Shown: positions 1-7,935 of the stretch, piece by piece | Layout of the letters: each line of letters starts with the position of its first letter | Position numbering within the stretch: the first letter of the stretch is position 1 | Virus record (IMG/VR): IMGVR_UViG_3300031673_000115 | Location: 1-45,144 of that record | From: a virus | Reading direction: 5' to 3' (one strand) | Length of the DNA stretch: 45,144 nucleotides | Made by a program: the position numbers and the translations under genes | Notes under the pieces: generated by a model | What the model saw: only the letters and a program-made list of their open reading frames with translations | The model's database searches: none | What the model was told of the DNA's origin: nothing

Positions 1-127
1 GACATTTTTAATTTTTCATCTTCTACCGCTTTTAATTGGGCCTTTAAGGTCTCAACCTCTTCAAAAATCGGGTTGAATGTTCGATCATCTCTTAGGTCGT
101 CAATAGTAACCAGGTCTCGCGCCTTTG
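1..127. repeat. Direct terminal repeat (circular contig overlap), left copy
   Basis: These 127 bases are identical to the last 127 bases of the window. The gene on the minus strand here reads open through base 1 into the sequence left of 45018, so the ends join. A repeat of exactly 127 bases equals a common assembler k-mer size, so it is more likely an assembly overlap of a circular or permuted genome than a biological terminal repeat. Unit genome length is 45,017 bp. Confidence 0.95.
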
Positions 128-821
128 CGTTGCATTCAGTCTTAAGATGTTTTATGATCTCCGCAAAACTAAAATCTTTTAATTCTTTTTCCATTGTCTT
201 TTCTCCTGCTCCCTCTCCGGGCGTCGCAGCCTCTCCGGCCACTTCTTTATTTATTTTTGCTGCCGTGATTGCAGCTAACCGCATAGCGCCGCTAAACGCT
301 GGGCGGTCATTATTGCTATTAAGGCCAGCAATTGCCTTTAATTCCTCTATTTTTTCGGCAACCCAGCGCTTACCACTTTCTGGAATAAAATTCCAAACAG
401 CTTCTTGGCTGCACGTGTCGCACTTAATAGCTTCTTCTTTCATGTCTGGTGGGTGATATGTGACAACTACATGATGTAAAATACCATCAATCTGCTTTTG
501 TGCGCTTGCAACAATAGTGCCGATAATTTTTCTATCGGTATCCCCCTTTTTCAGGTGATTCTTAAAAAAACTAACTCCCTTAAGCACGATATTTTTTATT
601 GATTCTATCGCTCTCCGTGGCCAGCTAATAACTTCTGGATTATCATCACCCACCACTTCCGGGCTACTCTCCCCTTCGTGTGCAAAACTATACAGCTGGA
701 AAAATGGGTGCGGGTCTGATGTTTTAATTAATGCAAGGTCTTCCGGGTCAATCATAGATAATATTTCTGATTGATCGGAGGCGTTAATCTTTGCGATTAC
801 TGTTGTTATGCTTTTAATCAT
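1..821 (-). CDS. Putative prohead protease-scaffold protein, N-terminal part (continues across the junction)
   Basis: The start is ATG at 821, overlapping the stop of the upstream methyltransferase as ATGA. The frame is open to base 1 and continues at 45017 down to a stop at 44714, giving about 374 residues. The N-terminal ~130 residues look like a compact domain with His-containing motifs (SFAHEGES, FFKNHLKKGD) of the kind seen in XkdF-like putative phage proteases. The middle is Ala/Gly/Glu-rich and the C-terminal third is Lys/Glu-rich and predicted coiled coil, as in scaffolds. It lies between portal and capsid genes, where protease or scaffold genes normally sit. The protease assignment is inferred from position and general appearance; I cannot point to a certain catalytic triad. 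Only the part left of the junction is in this span. Confidence 0.6.
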   Translation of the reverse strand, partial: MIKSITTVIAKINASDQSEILSMIDPEDLALIKTSDPHPFFQLYSFAHEGESSPEVVGDDNPEVISWPRRAIESIKNIVLKGVSFFKNHLKKGDTDRKIIGTIVASAQKQIDGILHHVVVTYHPPDMKEEAIKCDTCSQEAVWNFIPESGKRWVAEKIEELKAIAGLNSNNDRPAFSGAMRLAAITAAKINKEVAGEAATPGEGAGEKTMEKELKDFSFAEIIKHLKTECNAKARDLVTIDDLRDDRTFNPIFEEVETLKAQLKAVEDEKLKM

Positions 822-1354
822 CTAATTCTTTTTACCCATGAATTATCAGGGAATATTTTATCCGGGCTACCGAGCAATTCCCCGACGGCCTTAACAACCC
901 CAGGGAACTTAACCAGATAGTCATGTCCACAAAGCCACCCCCCACGAAAAACCTTACTCTTCCATGCATTAATATCGTCATACACATCTTTATACTCATG
1001 CCCAGCGTCAATATAGACGAGCCCAACACTTTCGTCTTCAATATTTTGAGCAGCGGTGATTGAATAATCTCGGAAAATACTAATATTGATTCTGCCCTGC
1101 ATATTTTCAAGAAATCTTGAATATATTTCGTCCATGTCAACCTTGTCTGTTATATCGCCAATACCCGACACCCATGGATCAATCGCTAAAACAGAATTAA
1201 AATGATCAGAAAAAATTAAGGTACCATCCCCTTCATACACTCCGACCTCAATCATATTAATATTTTTAGTAAGTGTTATTTTATCAATATATTCAATCAT
1301 ATTAAGCAGACCAGCTTTTGATTGATTATCTCTCATTACTGGATAATTGTCCAT
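818..1354 (-). CDS. Class I SAM-dependent methyltransferase (Methyltransf_24-like)
   Basis: 178 residues. Motif I is MIEVGVYEGDGT near residue 35. A later VYIDAGHEYKDV and a GGWLCGHDY segment match the aspartate/HDY signatures of small-molecule and sugar O-methyltransferases of the Methyltransf_24 type. The start ATG at 1354 has AAGGAG 8-10 bases upstream. The gene overlaps the 3' end of portal by 29 bases and the next gene by ATGA, so it is embedded in the head operon. Its target is unknown. With a sugar cassette in the same operon, methylation of a glycan is one possibility, but that is inference. Confidence 0.75.
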   Translation of the reverse strand: MDNYPVMRDNQSKAGLLNMIEYIDKITLTKNINMIEVGVYEGDGTLIFSDHFNSVLAIDPWVSGIGDITDKVDMDEIYSRFLENMQGRINISIFRDYSITAAQNIEDESVGLVYIDAGHEYKDVYDDINAWKSKVFRGGWLCGHDYLVKFPGVVKAVGELLGSPDKIFPDNSWVKRIR

Positions 1355-2678
1355 TTTGTATTACTCCTTCATTATTATTATCATTATCAACAAATTGGTT
1401 GAATCCCTTAACTACTTTATCGGGTTTTTCTTTCTCTTCTTTTTCAATCTGCTTCTCTTCTTCTGCCGGGTCTATCCCCGGGATAAGCCCTCGCAGTGTT
1501 TGCATAGAGATTGCACCTTCCATTTTTAATGGCAAATAGATATCGTTAAGTGCAGCAAGATCGGCACTGGTGATATTTGGCAGCTCAATATCAGCTTCAA
1601 ATTCAGGTATTGTCTCTCCAAACGCTCTTGCTATGGCCGCAGCCTTTTGAATCAATTCATCATAGCCCTCAGCGATTGCAGTTCGTTGTTTTTTTGTTAC
1701 AAATTTAATCAGTTCGTCTAATGTCTCAGCTGTCGCCCGGTTAGACATTAGATCGGTCCAGCCTATCCAGTGAACAGGCAGCCCAGTATTGGCAGAAATT
1801 ATTTTAACATTTAATGCCATTTCTCCACGTACCGATTCTATCCCCCCGGCAGGAGGAGAAAGATAATAAGCTTTTGCCGGCATCGTGTAAGATTTTTCTG
1901 GGTCCCATGCCGCCTCATTAAGTTTTGCTTGAATATAATTTGCATCTTCCCTGGTTTTTGTTTCAATCGCCATTCTATTGGTCCCAAAAACATGATTACT
2001 TGCACGTAGATCAAAAAGAGCGCGCTCATAATTTTCTATTTCGGTTAACACATTGGCAATAGGTGGAGGCGTGATATTAATATCTTCAACACATCCGCCA
2101 ATATTAATATATACAAAATTATTCCCCGCATACTTTTTATTTTTTATATCTTTTTTGTTTTCAAATATTTCAACAGAAATCGGGTCGCGGTATTCATCAA
2201 CATCAACATGATATTCAATTTCCGTCCATGGTTGGATTCTTATCCTTATGTTTGATTCATCACCCACACCATCCCGCTTAATAATTATTAATGCCTTGCC
2301 CTCTTTTTCTAACAATTCAACTATCTGGATAAGTCGAATTGACGAAAGCTTATTAACATCAAGAAAATTATCAACCCATTTTTGCGCTGCTGGTGAATCT
2401 GCCTTAACAGAAATTCCGCCCCCGCAAATAAACGCGGCGCGATAATCAATAACAGCTCTGGTTAATGTTACTCCGTAGGCTGATCTGGCAAGGTAGTTCT
2501 CTTTAATCGTATTGACCTGTTTTGAGTAAGTGCCAAAATTATTTTTTCTTATTTTTGAAGTTGTGTTCGCTTTTGGCGATCCGGTAAGGGCGTCATGATT
2601 TTCATGCTCGCCCTCTGTTGCCCGGATTTCAACTTTTTTGAATAATTTTAACTTTATTCTGTCTATTAGTTTCGCCAT
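1326..2678 (-). CDS. Portal protein
   Basis: 450 residues, normal for a siphophage portal. It follows large terminase and precedes the protease-scaffold gene, the canonical portal position. Recognisable features are an N-terminal segment with TRAVIDYRAAF near residue 73, a central RMAIETKTREDAN region, and a C-terminal helical stem region with NRATAETLDELI. It ends in a charged Lys/Glu then Asn/Asp-rich tail. The ATG at 2678 lacks an obvious Shine-Dalgarno sequence and is preceded by a very AT-rich 65-base gap, unlike almost every other gene here. It may have its own promoter there, or translate as a near-leaderless message. Confidence 0.85.
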   Translation of the reverse strand: MAKLIDRIKLKLFKKVEIRATEGEHENHDALTGSPKANTTSKIRKNNFGTYSKQVNTIKENYLARSAYGVTLTRAVIDYRAAFICGGGISVKADSPAAQKWVDNFLDVNKLSSIRLIQIVELLEKEGKALIIIKRDGVGDESNIRIRIQPWTEIEYHVDVDEYRDPISVEIFENKKDIKNKKYAGNNFVYINIGGCVEDINITPPPIANVLTEIENYERALFDLRASNHVFGTNRMAIETKTREDANYIQAKLNEAAWDPEKSYTMPAKAYYLSPPAGGIESVRGEMALNVKIISANTGLPVHWIGWTDLMSNRATAETLDELIKFVTKKQRTAIAEGYDELIQKAAAIARAFGETIPEFEADIELPNITSADLAALNDIYLPLKMEGAISMQTLRGLIPGIDPAEEEKQIEKEEKEKPDKVVKGFNQFVDNDNNNEGVIQNGQLSSNER

Positions 2679-2743
2679 TATAATATAATATCATAAATAA
2701 AAATATATAGCAATACCTTTTTTGCAACTAACTATATAACCGG

Positions 2744-4192
2744 TTATGTAGGCAACACTATAGTATTAACATTAAGGTGCTCAATCACCCTGGTTAGCGT
2801 GTCAGGCGCATCATCATTTTTATTCTGGCCCAATTTGGAAAAGGTCATAACCGCACTATAAAACTGGGGCCACATTTCACGCCAATTATACGGAAAAATT
2901 ATTCTGCGATTAACTTCTCTGTGGTGAGTGAATATCCGGCTCTCTTTGTTTTGTGACTGGTTTTTTTCTAGAAAAGTTGTGCCAAACCATTTATGTTTTT
3001 CTTTTAGAATTTTTTCGACATGGAACGCCCATGAATGGCCCGCGCTATTACTCTCAATATCGGCGGTATTGATTTTGTAATTGATTAGTTTTTCCGCTGC
3101 TATCTCCTCGGTAATATCAATATCCTCTTGGGTGTAATCAACATCAAAAACATAGAAAAACTCCCCAGTTATATAACCGTATATTGAGCAAAGAAAATCC
3201 TTACCCTTGCCGGCGGTATCCGTGATCATTACCTTGCCTTGATGATCATACTCATGCTCAAAATCAGGTAGTTTCTTATAGGTGGTAAACTCCCGATACA
3301 TGAGGCCTTTTTTGTCGATCCTGTTCATACAATAATTTGCCTGAAAAATTAACGGGTCCATTACGCGTTCTATTTTTTTGTAATCATCAATTGATAAAAC
3401 ACCATCGCAAAGCATTTCACCATTATCCTGTAATGCACTACGAGAAAAAACATACCAGTCTTCTTTTTCTTCCCCCGACAATATGCGCCCGCAAATATCT
3501 TTCTTACTCCATGGCGTATGAGTTATAACGTTAATCGCGCTTGCTTCTTGCCTGGAAAACCAGGTTGACGTATACCATAGCCATAATTTGTCTAGCATAT
3601 TATCGTTATAGGCTATATTCGCGTCTTTAACCGGATCATCTATAAGCAACATGTTTCCGCCCTTGCCGGTTATTGAGCCACCAACCCCAGCCCCCTTGTA
3701 AGAAAAATGGCTCCCTACTAATGCCCATTTTTGGTAACTGGCTTGACCGTGCTTGATTTCTGTTTTTGGGAAAATATCGCGATATATAATCTCTTCGTCG
3801 TTGCGCTCCTGTGCGATTGTGTCTCTTGTATACCGAGAGAAATCTTGGGCTAGATCATCATCAAATGCGGCCGACAAAATTTTGAATTTAGGGTCCTGCC
3901 CGAATACCCAAGCAGAGAATAACACTAATGTCCTAGTCTTGCCATGTCGTGGCGGCATCTGGATAATTAAGTTTTTTGCAATCTTGCCATTAGGCAGTAT
4001 TAATTGTTTTTTATAAATCATTTCCAAAGTGTTGCACAGCTCAAAAAGATAGATTCTTTCCTGCTTGTAAAAAATTGGGTCTATCAATAAACAAAACTGC
4101 CAAAAACTACGGCTAGCAAGTTCAATACTGCATATTGTTATACGGCGCTCAATCTCCGCTTTTATTTTCTGATTGCAGCCTTCTGATTTCAT
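2744..4192 (-). CDS. terL: Terminase large subunit (packaging ATPase-nuclease)
   Basis: 482 residues, the usual TerL size. The ATPase domain has Walker A PPRHGKT (80-86) and Walker B MLLIDDP (181-187). The RNase H-like nuclease domain shows the expected acidic residues: D325 in ITDTAGKG, D378/E380 in ADIESNSAG, and D460-D464 in NDDAPD. It drives DNA translocation into proheads and cuts the concatemer. It overlaps the small subunit gene by 44 bases, with AGAGG ahead of its ATG. TerL type could help predict packaging mode, but that cannot be settled by eye. Confidence 0.95.
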   Translation of the reverse strand: MKSEGCNQKIKAEIERRITICSIELASRSFWQFCLLIDPIFYKQERIYLFELCNTLEMIYKKQLILPNGKIAKNLIIQMPPRHGKTRTLVLFSAWVFGQDPKFKILSAAFDDDLAQDFSRYTRDTIAQERNDEEIIYRDIFPKTEIKHGQASYQKWALVGSHFSYKGAGVGGSITGKGGNMLLIDDPVKDANIAYNDNMLDKLWLWYTSTWFSRQEASAINVITHTPWSKKDICGRILSGEEKEDWYVFSRSALQDNGEMLCDGVLSIDDYKKIERVMDPLIFQANYCMNRIDKKGLMYREFTTYKKLPDFEHEYDHQGKVMITDTAGKGKDFLCSIYGYITGEFFYVFDVDYTQEDIDITEEIAAEKLINYKINTADIESNSAGHSWAFHVEKILKEKHKWFGTTFLEKNQSQNKESRIFTHHREVNRRIIFPYNWREMWPQFYSAVMTFSKLGQNKNDDAPDTLTRVIEHLNVNTIVLPT

Positions 4193-4502
4193 CCATGACC
4201 TCTTCTGTCGTTAGTTTGGCGAGTTCTGTTCGGTATTGATCGGGCTTAAATTCAATTGAGTGTTTTGATGTCTCAACCGGCCTGCCGTCAGTGCGGTCAA
4301 TCAGATATTTGATCATTGGCACATCACCACCAATAGCGAGCTCATACATTTTTTTAACGACTGCTAATTTTTTCGATAACTTTCCTCCTGTGCCATCGTC
4401 GACATCAGACGTTACCTCTGCCTCCAATCTAACCAGGTCTGTAAATGTTTCGCCTAATTTTGGCCTACCGTTAGGATTGCCACTTTTCCCCTTTATCCAC
4501 AT
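4149..4502 (-). CDS. terS: Terminase small subunit (DUF5681-like)
   Basis: 117 residues, beginning with GKSGNPNGRPKLG, the signature of the DUF5681 domain often found in small terminase proteins next to TerL. It is the first gene of the leftward late operon. It has AAGGAT upstream of the ATG and a consensus promoter 25-50 bases further upstream. The role is recognition of phage DNA and regulation of TerL. The small-terminase call rests on the motif plus position. Confidence 0.8.
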   Translation of the reverse strand: MWIKGKSGNPNGRPKLGETFTDLVRLEAEVTSDVDDGTGGKLSKKLAVVKKMYELAIGGDVPMIKYLIDRTDGRPVETSKHSIEFKPDQYRTELAKLTTEEVMDEIRRLQSENKSGD

Positions 4503-4526
4503 ATTTTTGATCCTTCCATGATTTTC

Positions 4527-4555
4527 AATATATCATAATAATGATTTTTTGTCAA
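4527..4555 (-). promoter_or_regulatory. Strong leftward promoter for the late operon
   Basis: On the minus strand the sequence reads TTGACA (4555-4550), a 17-base spacer, then TATATT (4532-4527), a near-perfect sigma70 promoter about 25 bases before the terS ATG. The spacer contains the near-palindrome ATCATTATTATGAT, an operator-like element lying between the -35 and -10. This looks like the main promoter for the structural genes. Confidence 0.8.
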
Positions 4556-4897
4556 TATTTTTTGTATAGTATAGTAGACTAACCCACGGTAATGAGCCAG
4601 TTAGGCAGAGTAAGAGTTGTTGTTATTTTATTAATTATTCTATTTACTTATGCTATAAAGAATTACACGATATTGTTTTAAAAAGATCCGCCTATATAAC
4701 TATATAACTATATAACTAGATATATATATATATACAGATACCCCTATATTATTGCGATCTGTATATTAACACAAAACGGAAAAGTGGTTTCTTGTATAGG
4801 GGCATATGTTTACGGTTAGTAATGCGAGTTATTTGCAGTTAACTTACTATGCTATAAGGAATTGCGCTCATTACCAGACCTTACTATATAACTGGAG

Positions 4898-4920
4898 CTT
4901 ACTAAATTGGTAATGTATAG
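4898..4920 (+). repeat. 23-base repeat with inverted symmetry, copy 1
   Basis: CTTACTAAATTGGTAATGTATAG. The core TTACTAAATTGGTAA is an imperfect inverted repeat (TTAC...GTAA). A second copy, differing by one base, lies 44 bases downstream. Spacing of four helical turns fits cooperative binding of a protein dimer. Confidence 0.6.
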
Positions 4921-4941
4921 ACTGCTGTTGTGTTGTAATAA

Positions 4942-4964
4942 CTTACTAAATTGGTAAGGTATAG
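4942..4964 (+). repeat. 23-base repeat with inverted symmetry, copy 2
   Basis: Second copy of the 4898-4920 element, with G for T at one position. It lies about 70 bases upstream of the first rightward promoter, so it could serve as an operator or an origin iteron. Confidence 0.6.
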
Positions 4965-5030
4965 TTATATGAGTAGCGTATAAATGGGTTATATAGTTAG
5001 GAACTTTCTTCTATTATTGTTATTTTGGTG

Positions 5031-5059
5031 TTGACTTATAAAACTAATTGTGCTATTGT
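5031..5059 (+). promoter_or_regulatory. Rightward promoter P1 with AACTAATT operator in the spacer
   Basis: -35 TTGACT (5031-5036), 17-base spacer, -10 TATTGT (5054-5059). The spacer has AACTAATT at positions 6-13, as in three other promoters of this genome (8525, 13557, 18675). The flanking inverted repeat is less perfect here. It drives the first rightward gene. Confidence 0.75.
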
Positions 5060-5078
5060 ATTGAATAGGAGGGTTGAA

Positions 5079-5396
5079 ATGAATAAAATCAAAGTTGCTA
5101 AAAGAATCGAAGTTGCTAAAAAAATAATAGCCAACTACAGAAGCGGCAGGGATAAAAAAGTTTGCGATGGCGTCGCTTGTAGAAATTGTATCCTTGCAAG
5201 CGCCGAATGCAAAATACTCACGAACGCATTATTAGGTTATTACAACGTACTAACAGAAGATCGTCGCGACGAAATTATTTACAATCGTGCAAAAAAAATA
5301 TTGGCAGAATTGCAAAAATGCCCAACTTGCAAAGGGAAGGGGTGGGGGCGCATCCCCCAGGGGCTGGCTGAGCGGCTTTTTTATTTGGAGGATTAA
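5079..5396 (+). CDS. Small cysteine-rich protein with DnaJ-like zinc motif
   Basis: 105 residues from the ATG at 5079, chosen because AGGAGGG sits just before it. An in-frame upstream start would lie inside the promoter. The N-terminus carries a duplicated VAKRIEVAKKI segment. The middle has CDGVACRNC...C cysteines, and the C-terminus has CPTCKGKGWG, like a DnaJ CxxCxGxG repeat, which is shared with the next gene. First gene of the rightward region; function unknown. Confidence 0.65.
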   Translation: MNKIKVAKRIEVAKKIIANYRSGRDKKVCDGVACRNCILASAECKILTNALLGYYNVLTEDRRDEIIYNRAKKILAELQKCPTCKGKGWGRIPQGLAERLFYLED

Positions 5397-5398
5397 AA

Positions 5399-5581
5399 AT
5401 GGACAAAATCGAAGTTGAGAAAAAAATAGGCGAACTTATTTACAATCACGCAAAAGAAATGTGGGCAGAATCACAAAAATGCCCGATTTGCAAAGGGAAG
5501 GGGTGGTATAGAATTGGCGACTATGAGGAGCCGGATTCGATGACATGCCCAGAATGCAACGGCAGTGGGGTGATTGAATGA
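5399..5581 (+). CDS. Small zinc-ribbon protein, DnaJ-type CxxCxGxG
   Basis: 60 residues with two motifs, CPICKGKGW and CPECNGSG, a two-half zinc-binding arrangement like the DnaJ cysteine-rich region. Its first half resembles the end of the preceding gene, so the pair probably arose by duplication. GGAGG precedes the ATG, and the stop overlaps the next start (ATGA). Possibly a protein- or nucleic-acid-binding accessory factor. Confidence 0.65.
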   Translation: MDKIEVEKKIGELIYNHAKEMWAESQKCPICKGKGWYRIGDYEEPDSMTCPECNGSGVIE

Positions 5582-5931
5582 GAAACATGTCATTTTTGCA
5601 TACATGGGATCAATTCAGTGCCATGGAAAAAACAGAAACTTGCCGAGTCGGTTGGGGTGATTTGGCAATCGGCGAACGCATTCAAGGCGTTAAGAAGTGC
5701 ATGGGGCTGAAAAAAGGCGAACACGTAGAAAAGGGGCATGTTATTATTGTAAAAAAAGTTGAAGCTATTTTTACCGAAGCCTGGTTTTTTACAAAGTTGA
5801 ATGTTATAAGCGAAGGATTCCCTGAGCTTACTCCATATGAATTTGTTTATAACATTTTAATAGCTAAATGCAAAATAAATCACGGTAGAGCGATAAATCG
5901 TATAACTTTTGAATATGAGGTGAAAAAATGA
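5578..5931 (+). CDS. ASCH/PUA-like domain protein
   Basis: 117 residues starting MSFLHTWDQF (second Met at residue 4), with CRVGWGDLAIGERIQ and CMGLKKGE. I recognise this pattern from small phage proteins annotated as ASCH-domain, of the RNA- or nucleotide-binding PUA superfamily. The C-terminus (AINRITFEYE) also fits. It overlaps both neighbours by ATGA, so it is translationally coupled. The molecular target is unknown. Confidence 0.6.
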   Translation: MRNMSFLHTWDQFSAMEKTETCRVGWGDLAIGERIQGVKKCMGLKKGEHVEKGHVIIVKKVEAIFTEAWFFTKLNVISEGFPELTPYEFVYNILIAKCKINHGRAINRITFEYEVKK

Positions 5932-6347
5932 ACGACCCCTATTTGATCCCCGGCCAAGTTTGTGAGGTTTGGGACTGCAAAGAGAAGCCTAATTTTATAC
6001 CAGTAGCAAGATTTAAGATGTACGGAGCTGACGGAAGGCCAAGGTTTAGGAGAACTTCTCCACAAACTTCTTATGTTTGGGATCACTATCGTCCCATGGG
6101 CACAGAGTGGGACTTTGCCCCCGATTGGGCGGTTTGCTGCACGGTTTATAAGGATGGGAGTGTTAGGCTTTGGAACAACGAAAAACACGCAGAACATTTT
6201 AACAAAAAGGATACCCGGTGGCTTATTAGTCATTCTCAATTTTGTGTGTGTGAATGTGGTATCTGCCCAGACACTACCCGCTACCAGGGCGACAACTGGC
6301 GCGATAGTTTACGATTAAGGCCTGATTGGGCGAAGGGGAAAAAATGA
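5928..6347 (+). CDS. Hypothetical protein
   Basis: 139 residues, rich in Trp, Arg and Tyr, with a late CVCECGIC cysteine cluster near residue 107 that could bind zinc. It overlaps the neighbouring genes by ATGA at both ends. I do not recognise the family. The aromatic and basic content would suit nucleic-acid binding, but this is only an impression. Confidence 0.6.
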   Translation: MNDPYLIPGQVCEVWDCKEKPNFIPVARFKMYGADGRPRFRRTSPQTSYVWDHYRPMGTEWDFAPDWAVCCTVYKDGSVRLWNNEKHAEHFNKKDTRWLISHSQFCVCECGICPDTTRYQGDNWRDSLRLRPDWAKGKK

Positions 6348-6580
6348 AATTGTACGCAGAAATTACAAGATATGAAGTAATCAAGAAAGAACTTTGTGGT
6401 CAAGATACTAAAATCCATAGAGAACTTAGCAGTTATGTCCAGCCAATAAATAAAATAATGGATGCTATTGATAGGGAATTTGGGTCTTTGGCTGATGTCC
6501 AAAAAGGGCAAAAGTTGATAATTGAGATTGTGAAAATGTCTGACGAAGATATAAAAAACTTCCCAAATTTGGAGGATTAA
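6344..6580 (+). CDS. Hypothetical small helical protein
   Basis: 78 residues from the ATG at 6344, which overlaps the previous stop. It is mostly predicted helix with no cysteines except one, and the C-terminus is acidic. The next gene follows directly behind the stop. Not recognised. Confidence 0.55.
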   Translation: MKLYAEITRYEVIKKELCGQDTKIHRELSSYVQPINKIMDAIDREFGSLADVQKGQKLIIEIVKMSDEDIKNFPNLED

Positions 6581-6799
6581 ATGTTAAAACAAGATTTTGA
6601 TAAAGAATATGAAAAACTTTTTTCGGACCGGTGCCCTAATGGCGAAAGCATCCAACATAAAGTTCTGGAATGCTTTTTGAAGCTTGAAAAGCGTGGGATT
6701 AGTTCAAGCATAAAAAAATGTAAAAGTTGCTGGTGGGGATACCTAAACCTGCAAGAGCCAAAAGTTGAGCCAAAAATAGAAAATGGATTGTTTGATTAA
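6581..6799 (+). CDS. Hypothetical protein with CxxCWW motif
   Basis: 72 residues. It carries a KKCKSCWWGY motif near residue 47 and a single upstream Cys in the RCPNGES segment. The ATG directly follows the previous stop and has GGAGG upstream. Possibly a small metal-binding protein; function unknown. Confidence 0.55.
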   Translation: MLKQDFDKEYEKLFSDRCPNGESIQHKVLECFLKLEKRGISSSIKKCKSCWWGYLNLQEPKVEPKIENGLFD

Positions 6800-6824
6800 G
6801 CTATATTATAAATAGGAGGATTAA

Positions 6825-7031
6825 ATGAACGTTCGCAAGTGGTGGCATTGTGATATATGCAAAAAGAAAGTAAAAAATGGTTATGCTTCATATAAAATAG
6901 GGGGAAAGGACGGGGTATTATCGGAAGTGGGAGTGACAATTAACAAAGTTACGTGTTTAGATTGCCATGAAAAAATTGAATTAAAGAAAAAACAGCAAAA
7001 AAATTATCAAACAGGAGGATTAAATGAATGA
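6825..7031 (+). CDS. Small zinc-finger-like protein
   Basis: 68 residues with paired CDIC (near 10) and CLDC (near 45) motifs, a typical four-cysteine zinc ribbon, and a Lys-rich tail. AGGAGG lies 6 bases before the ATG. Its end overlaps the start of the SSB gene by 8 bases, so the two are coupled. Confidence 0.6.
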   Translation: MNVRKWWHCDICKKKVKNGYASYKIGGKDGVLSEVGVTINKVTCLDCHEKIELKKKQQKNYQTGGLNE

Positions 7032-7407
7032 TGTAAATTCAATCGTGATAGTTGGCAGACTGGTAAGGGATGCAGAACTAAAAACAACCAAGACGGGGGT
7101 TGTTGTGTTAAAATTTTCGGTGGCTGTAAACAGTAGTAAAAAAGATGGCGATAAGTGGGTAGATATCCCAAGCTTTTTTGATGTGCAATTTTGGGGGAAG
7201 TCGGCAGCGGCTATTAGTAGTTATTTGACAAAAGGCAAACAGATTGCAATTGCAGGAGAGTTACGACAAGAGCGCTGGACCGACACAGAAGGGAAAAGCT
7301 GTAGCAAAATTATAATTAATGCAACCCATATACAGCTGTTAGGATCAAAAACAACCAGCCAACAGGAGCCAACATTCACCCCTGGTGAAGGGGGGATACC
7401 ATTTTAA
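7024..7407 (+). CDS. ssb: Single-stranded DNA-binding protein
   Basis: 127 residues. The OB fold is clear: NSIVIVGRLVRDAELK at the N-terminus, then FSVAVNS, DVQFWGKSA, and GKQIAIAGELRQERW. The tail ends GGIPF, a weaker version of the bacterial DDDIPF tip that recruits partner proteins. It coats single strands during replication and recombination. GGAGG precedes the ATG. Confidence 0.95.
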   Translation: MNDVNSIVIVGRLVRDAELKTTKTGVVVLKFSVAVNSSKKDGDKWVDIPSFFDVQFWGKSAAAISSYLTKGKQIAIAGELRQERWTDTEGKSCSKIIINATHIQLLGSKTTSQQEPTFTPGEGGIPF

Positions 7408-7685
7408 AAATTAAACCCTGCCCTTTTTGTGGTATTATAATTGAAATACGACATGATAGTTGGCGTGATCAATATTATTGGTATTGTAATAACTGTGGTG
7501 CTATCGGGAGAAACTGTCAAACAAAAGAAGAAGCTGAAGAAGCTGCAAATATGCGATATATTCCAGTTGAACCAGCAAAAGATAGCCCGCTAACCTGCGA
7601 GGATTGTAAAAATTTTCCTTCAGAATGTGGCCGGCTTCACCCGCTAAAGCCAGAAAATTGTAAAAATTTTATATTAAGGAAATAG
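7401..7685 (+). CDS. Lar-family-like zinc protein with non-ATG start
   Basis: 94 codons overlapping the ssb stop. It begins with ILKIKPCPFCG, continues with WYCNNCGA and ends its first domain with EEAEEAANMRY, the pattern of Lar restriction-alleviation-family proteins (CPFCG, CxxC, then an eeA..aWN.R ending). A second cluster follows (CEDC...C...NCKNF). No ATG, GTG or TTG precedes the conserved start. The only candidate is ATT at 7401, just after an AGGGGGG stretch, or the gene is reached by re-initiation at the ssb stop. Whether it counters host restriction is unknown. Confidence 0.65.
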   Translation: MLKIKPCPFCGIIIEIRHDSWRDQYYWYCNNCGAIGRNCQTKEEAEEAANMRYIPVEPAKDSPLTCEDCKNFPSECGRLHPLKPENCKNFILRK

Positions 7686-7689
7686 AATT

Positions 7690-7926
7690 ATGAAAATTGA
7701 AAGAGAATTTTGTATTGCAATTTTGGAGGAAAACGGCTGGTTTTATGATGGCGAGTACTATAGCAAGAATAACTTGTTATCATTTGATATAAGCGATGAT
7801 TTAGAAATAACCCCGCTTGACGGGGACGGCGACCGGCCGCCAATCCCGATAAACAAGTATGTGCTACTCGGATATTTAATTCATCACCATCAACTATGTT
7901 ATGATTATGAGTGGCCGAAACAATAG
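7690..7926 (+). CDS. Hypothetical acidic protein
   Basis: 78 residues, rich in Asp, Glu and Tyr, with a central DGDGDRPPIP segment. The ATG is 4 bases after the previous stop with a weak AGGA. Not recognised; acidic DNA-mimic-type roles are conceivable but unsupported. Confidence 0.5.
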   Translation: MKIEREFCIAILEENGWFYDGEYYSKNNLLSFDISDDLEITPLDGDGDRPPIPINKYVLLGYLIHHHQLCYDYEWPKQ

Positions 7927-7935
7927 GAGGATTAA

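Larger units (their letters stand above)
4560..5030. promoter_or_regulatory. AT-rich divergent intergenic region; possible origin and control region
   Basis: About 470 bases without a credible gene between the leftward late operon and the rightward genes. It contains three tandem 8-base units (TATATAAC) at 4693-4716 followed by an alternating TA run. It has two near-identical 23-base repeats at 4898-4920 and 4942-4964, and a repeated TATGCTATAA motif near 4650 and 4849. Such an AT-rich, iteron-like divergent spacer is a candidate replication origin or switch region. That function is inferred, not seen. Confidence 0.4.

Noticed and set aside
73-456. Open frame on the plus strand at the left end
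   Set aside because: It is the shadow of the protease-scaffold gene that reads through on the minus strand and continues over the junction.
4690-4740. Possible CRISPR-like or satellite array in the TATATAAC repeats
   Set aside because: Only three 8-base units and a TA run without spacers; too short for CRISPR. Kept as part of the control region.
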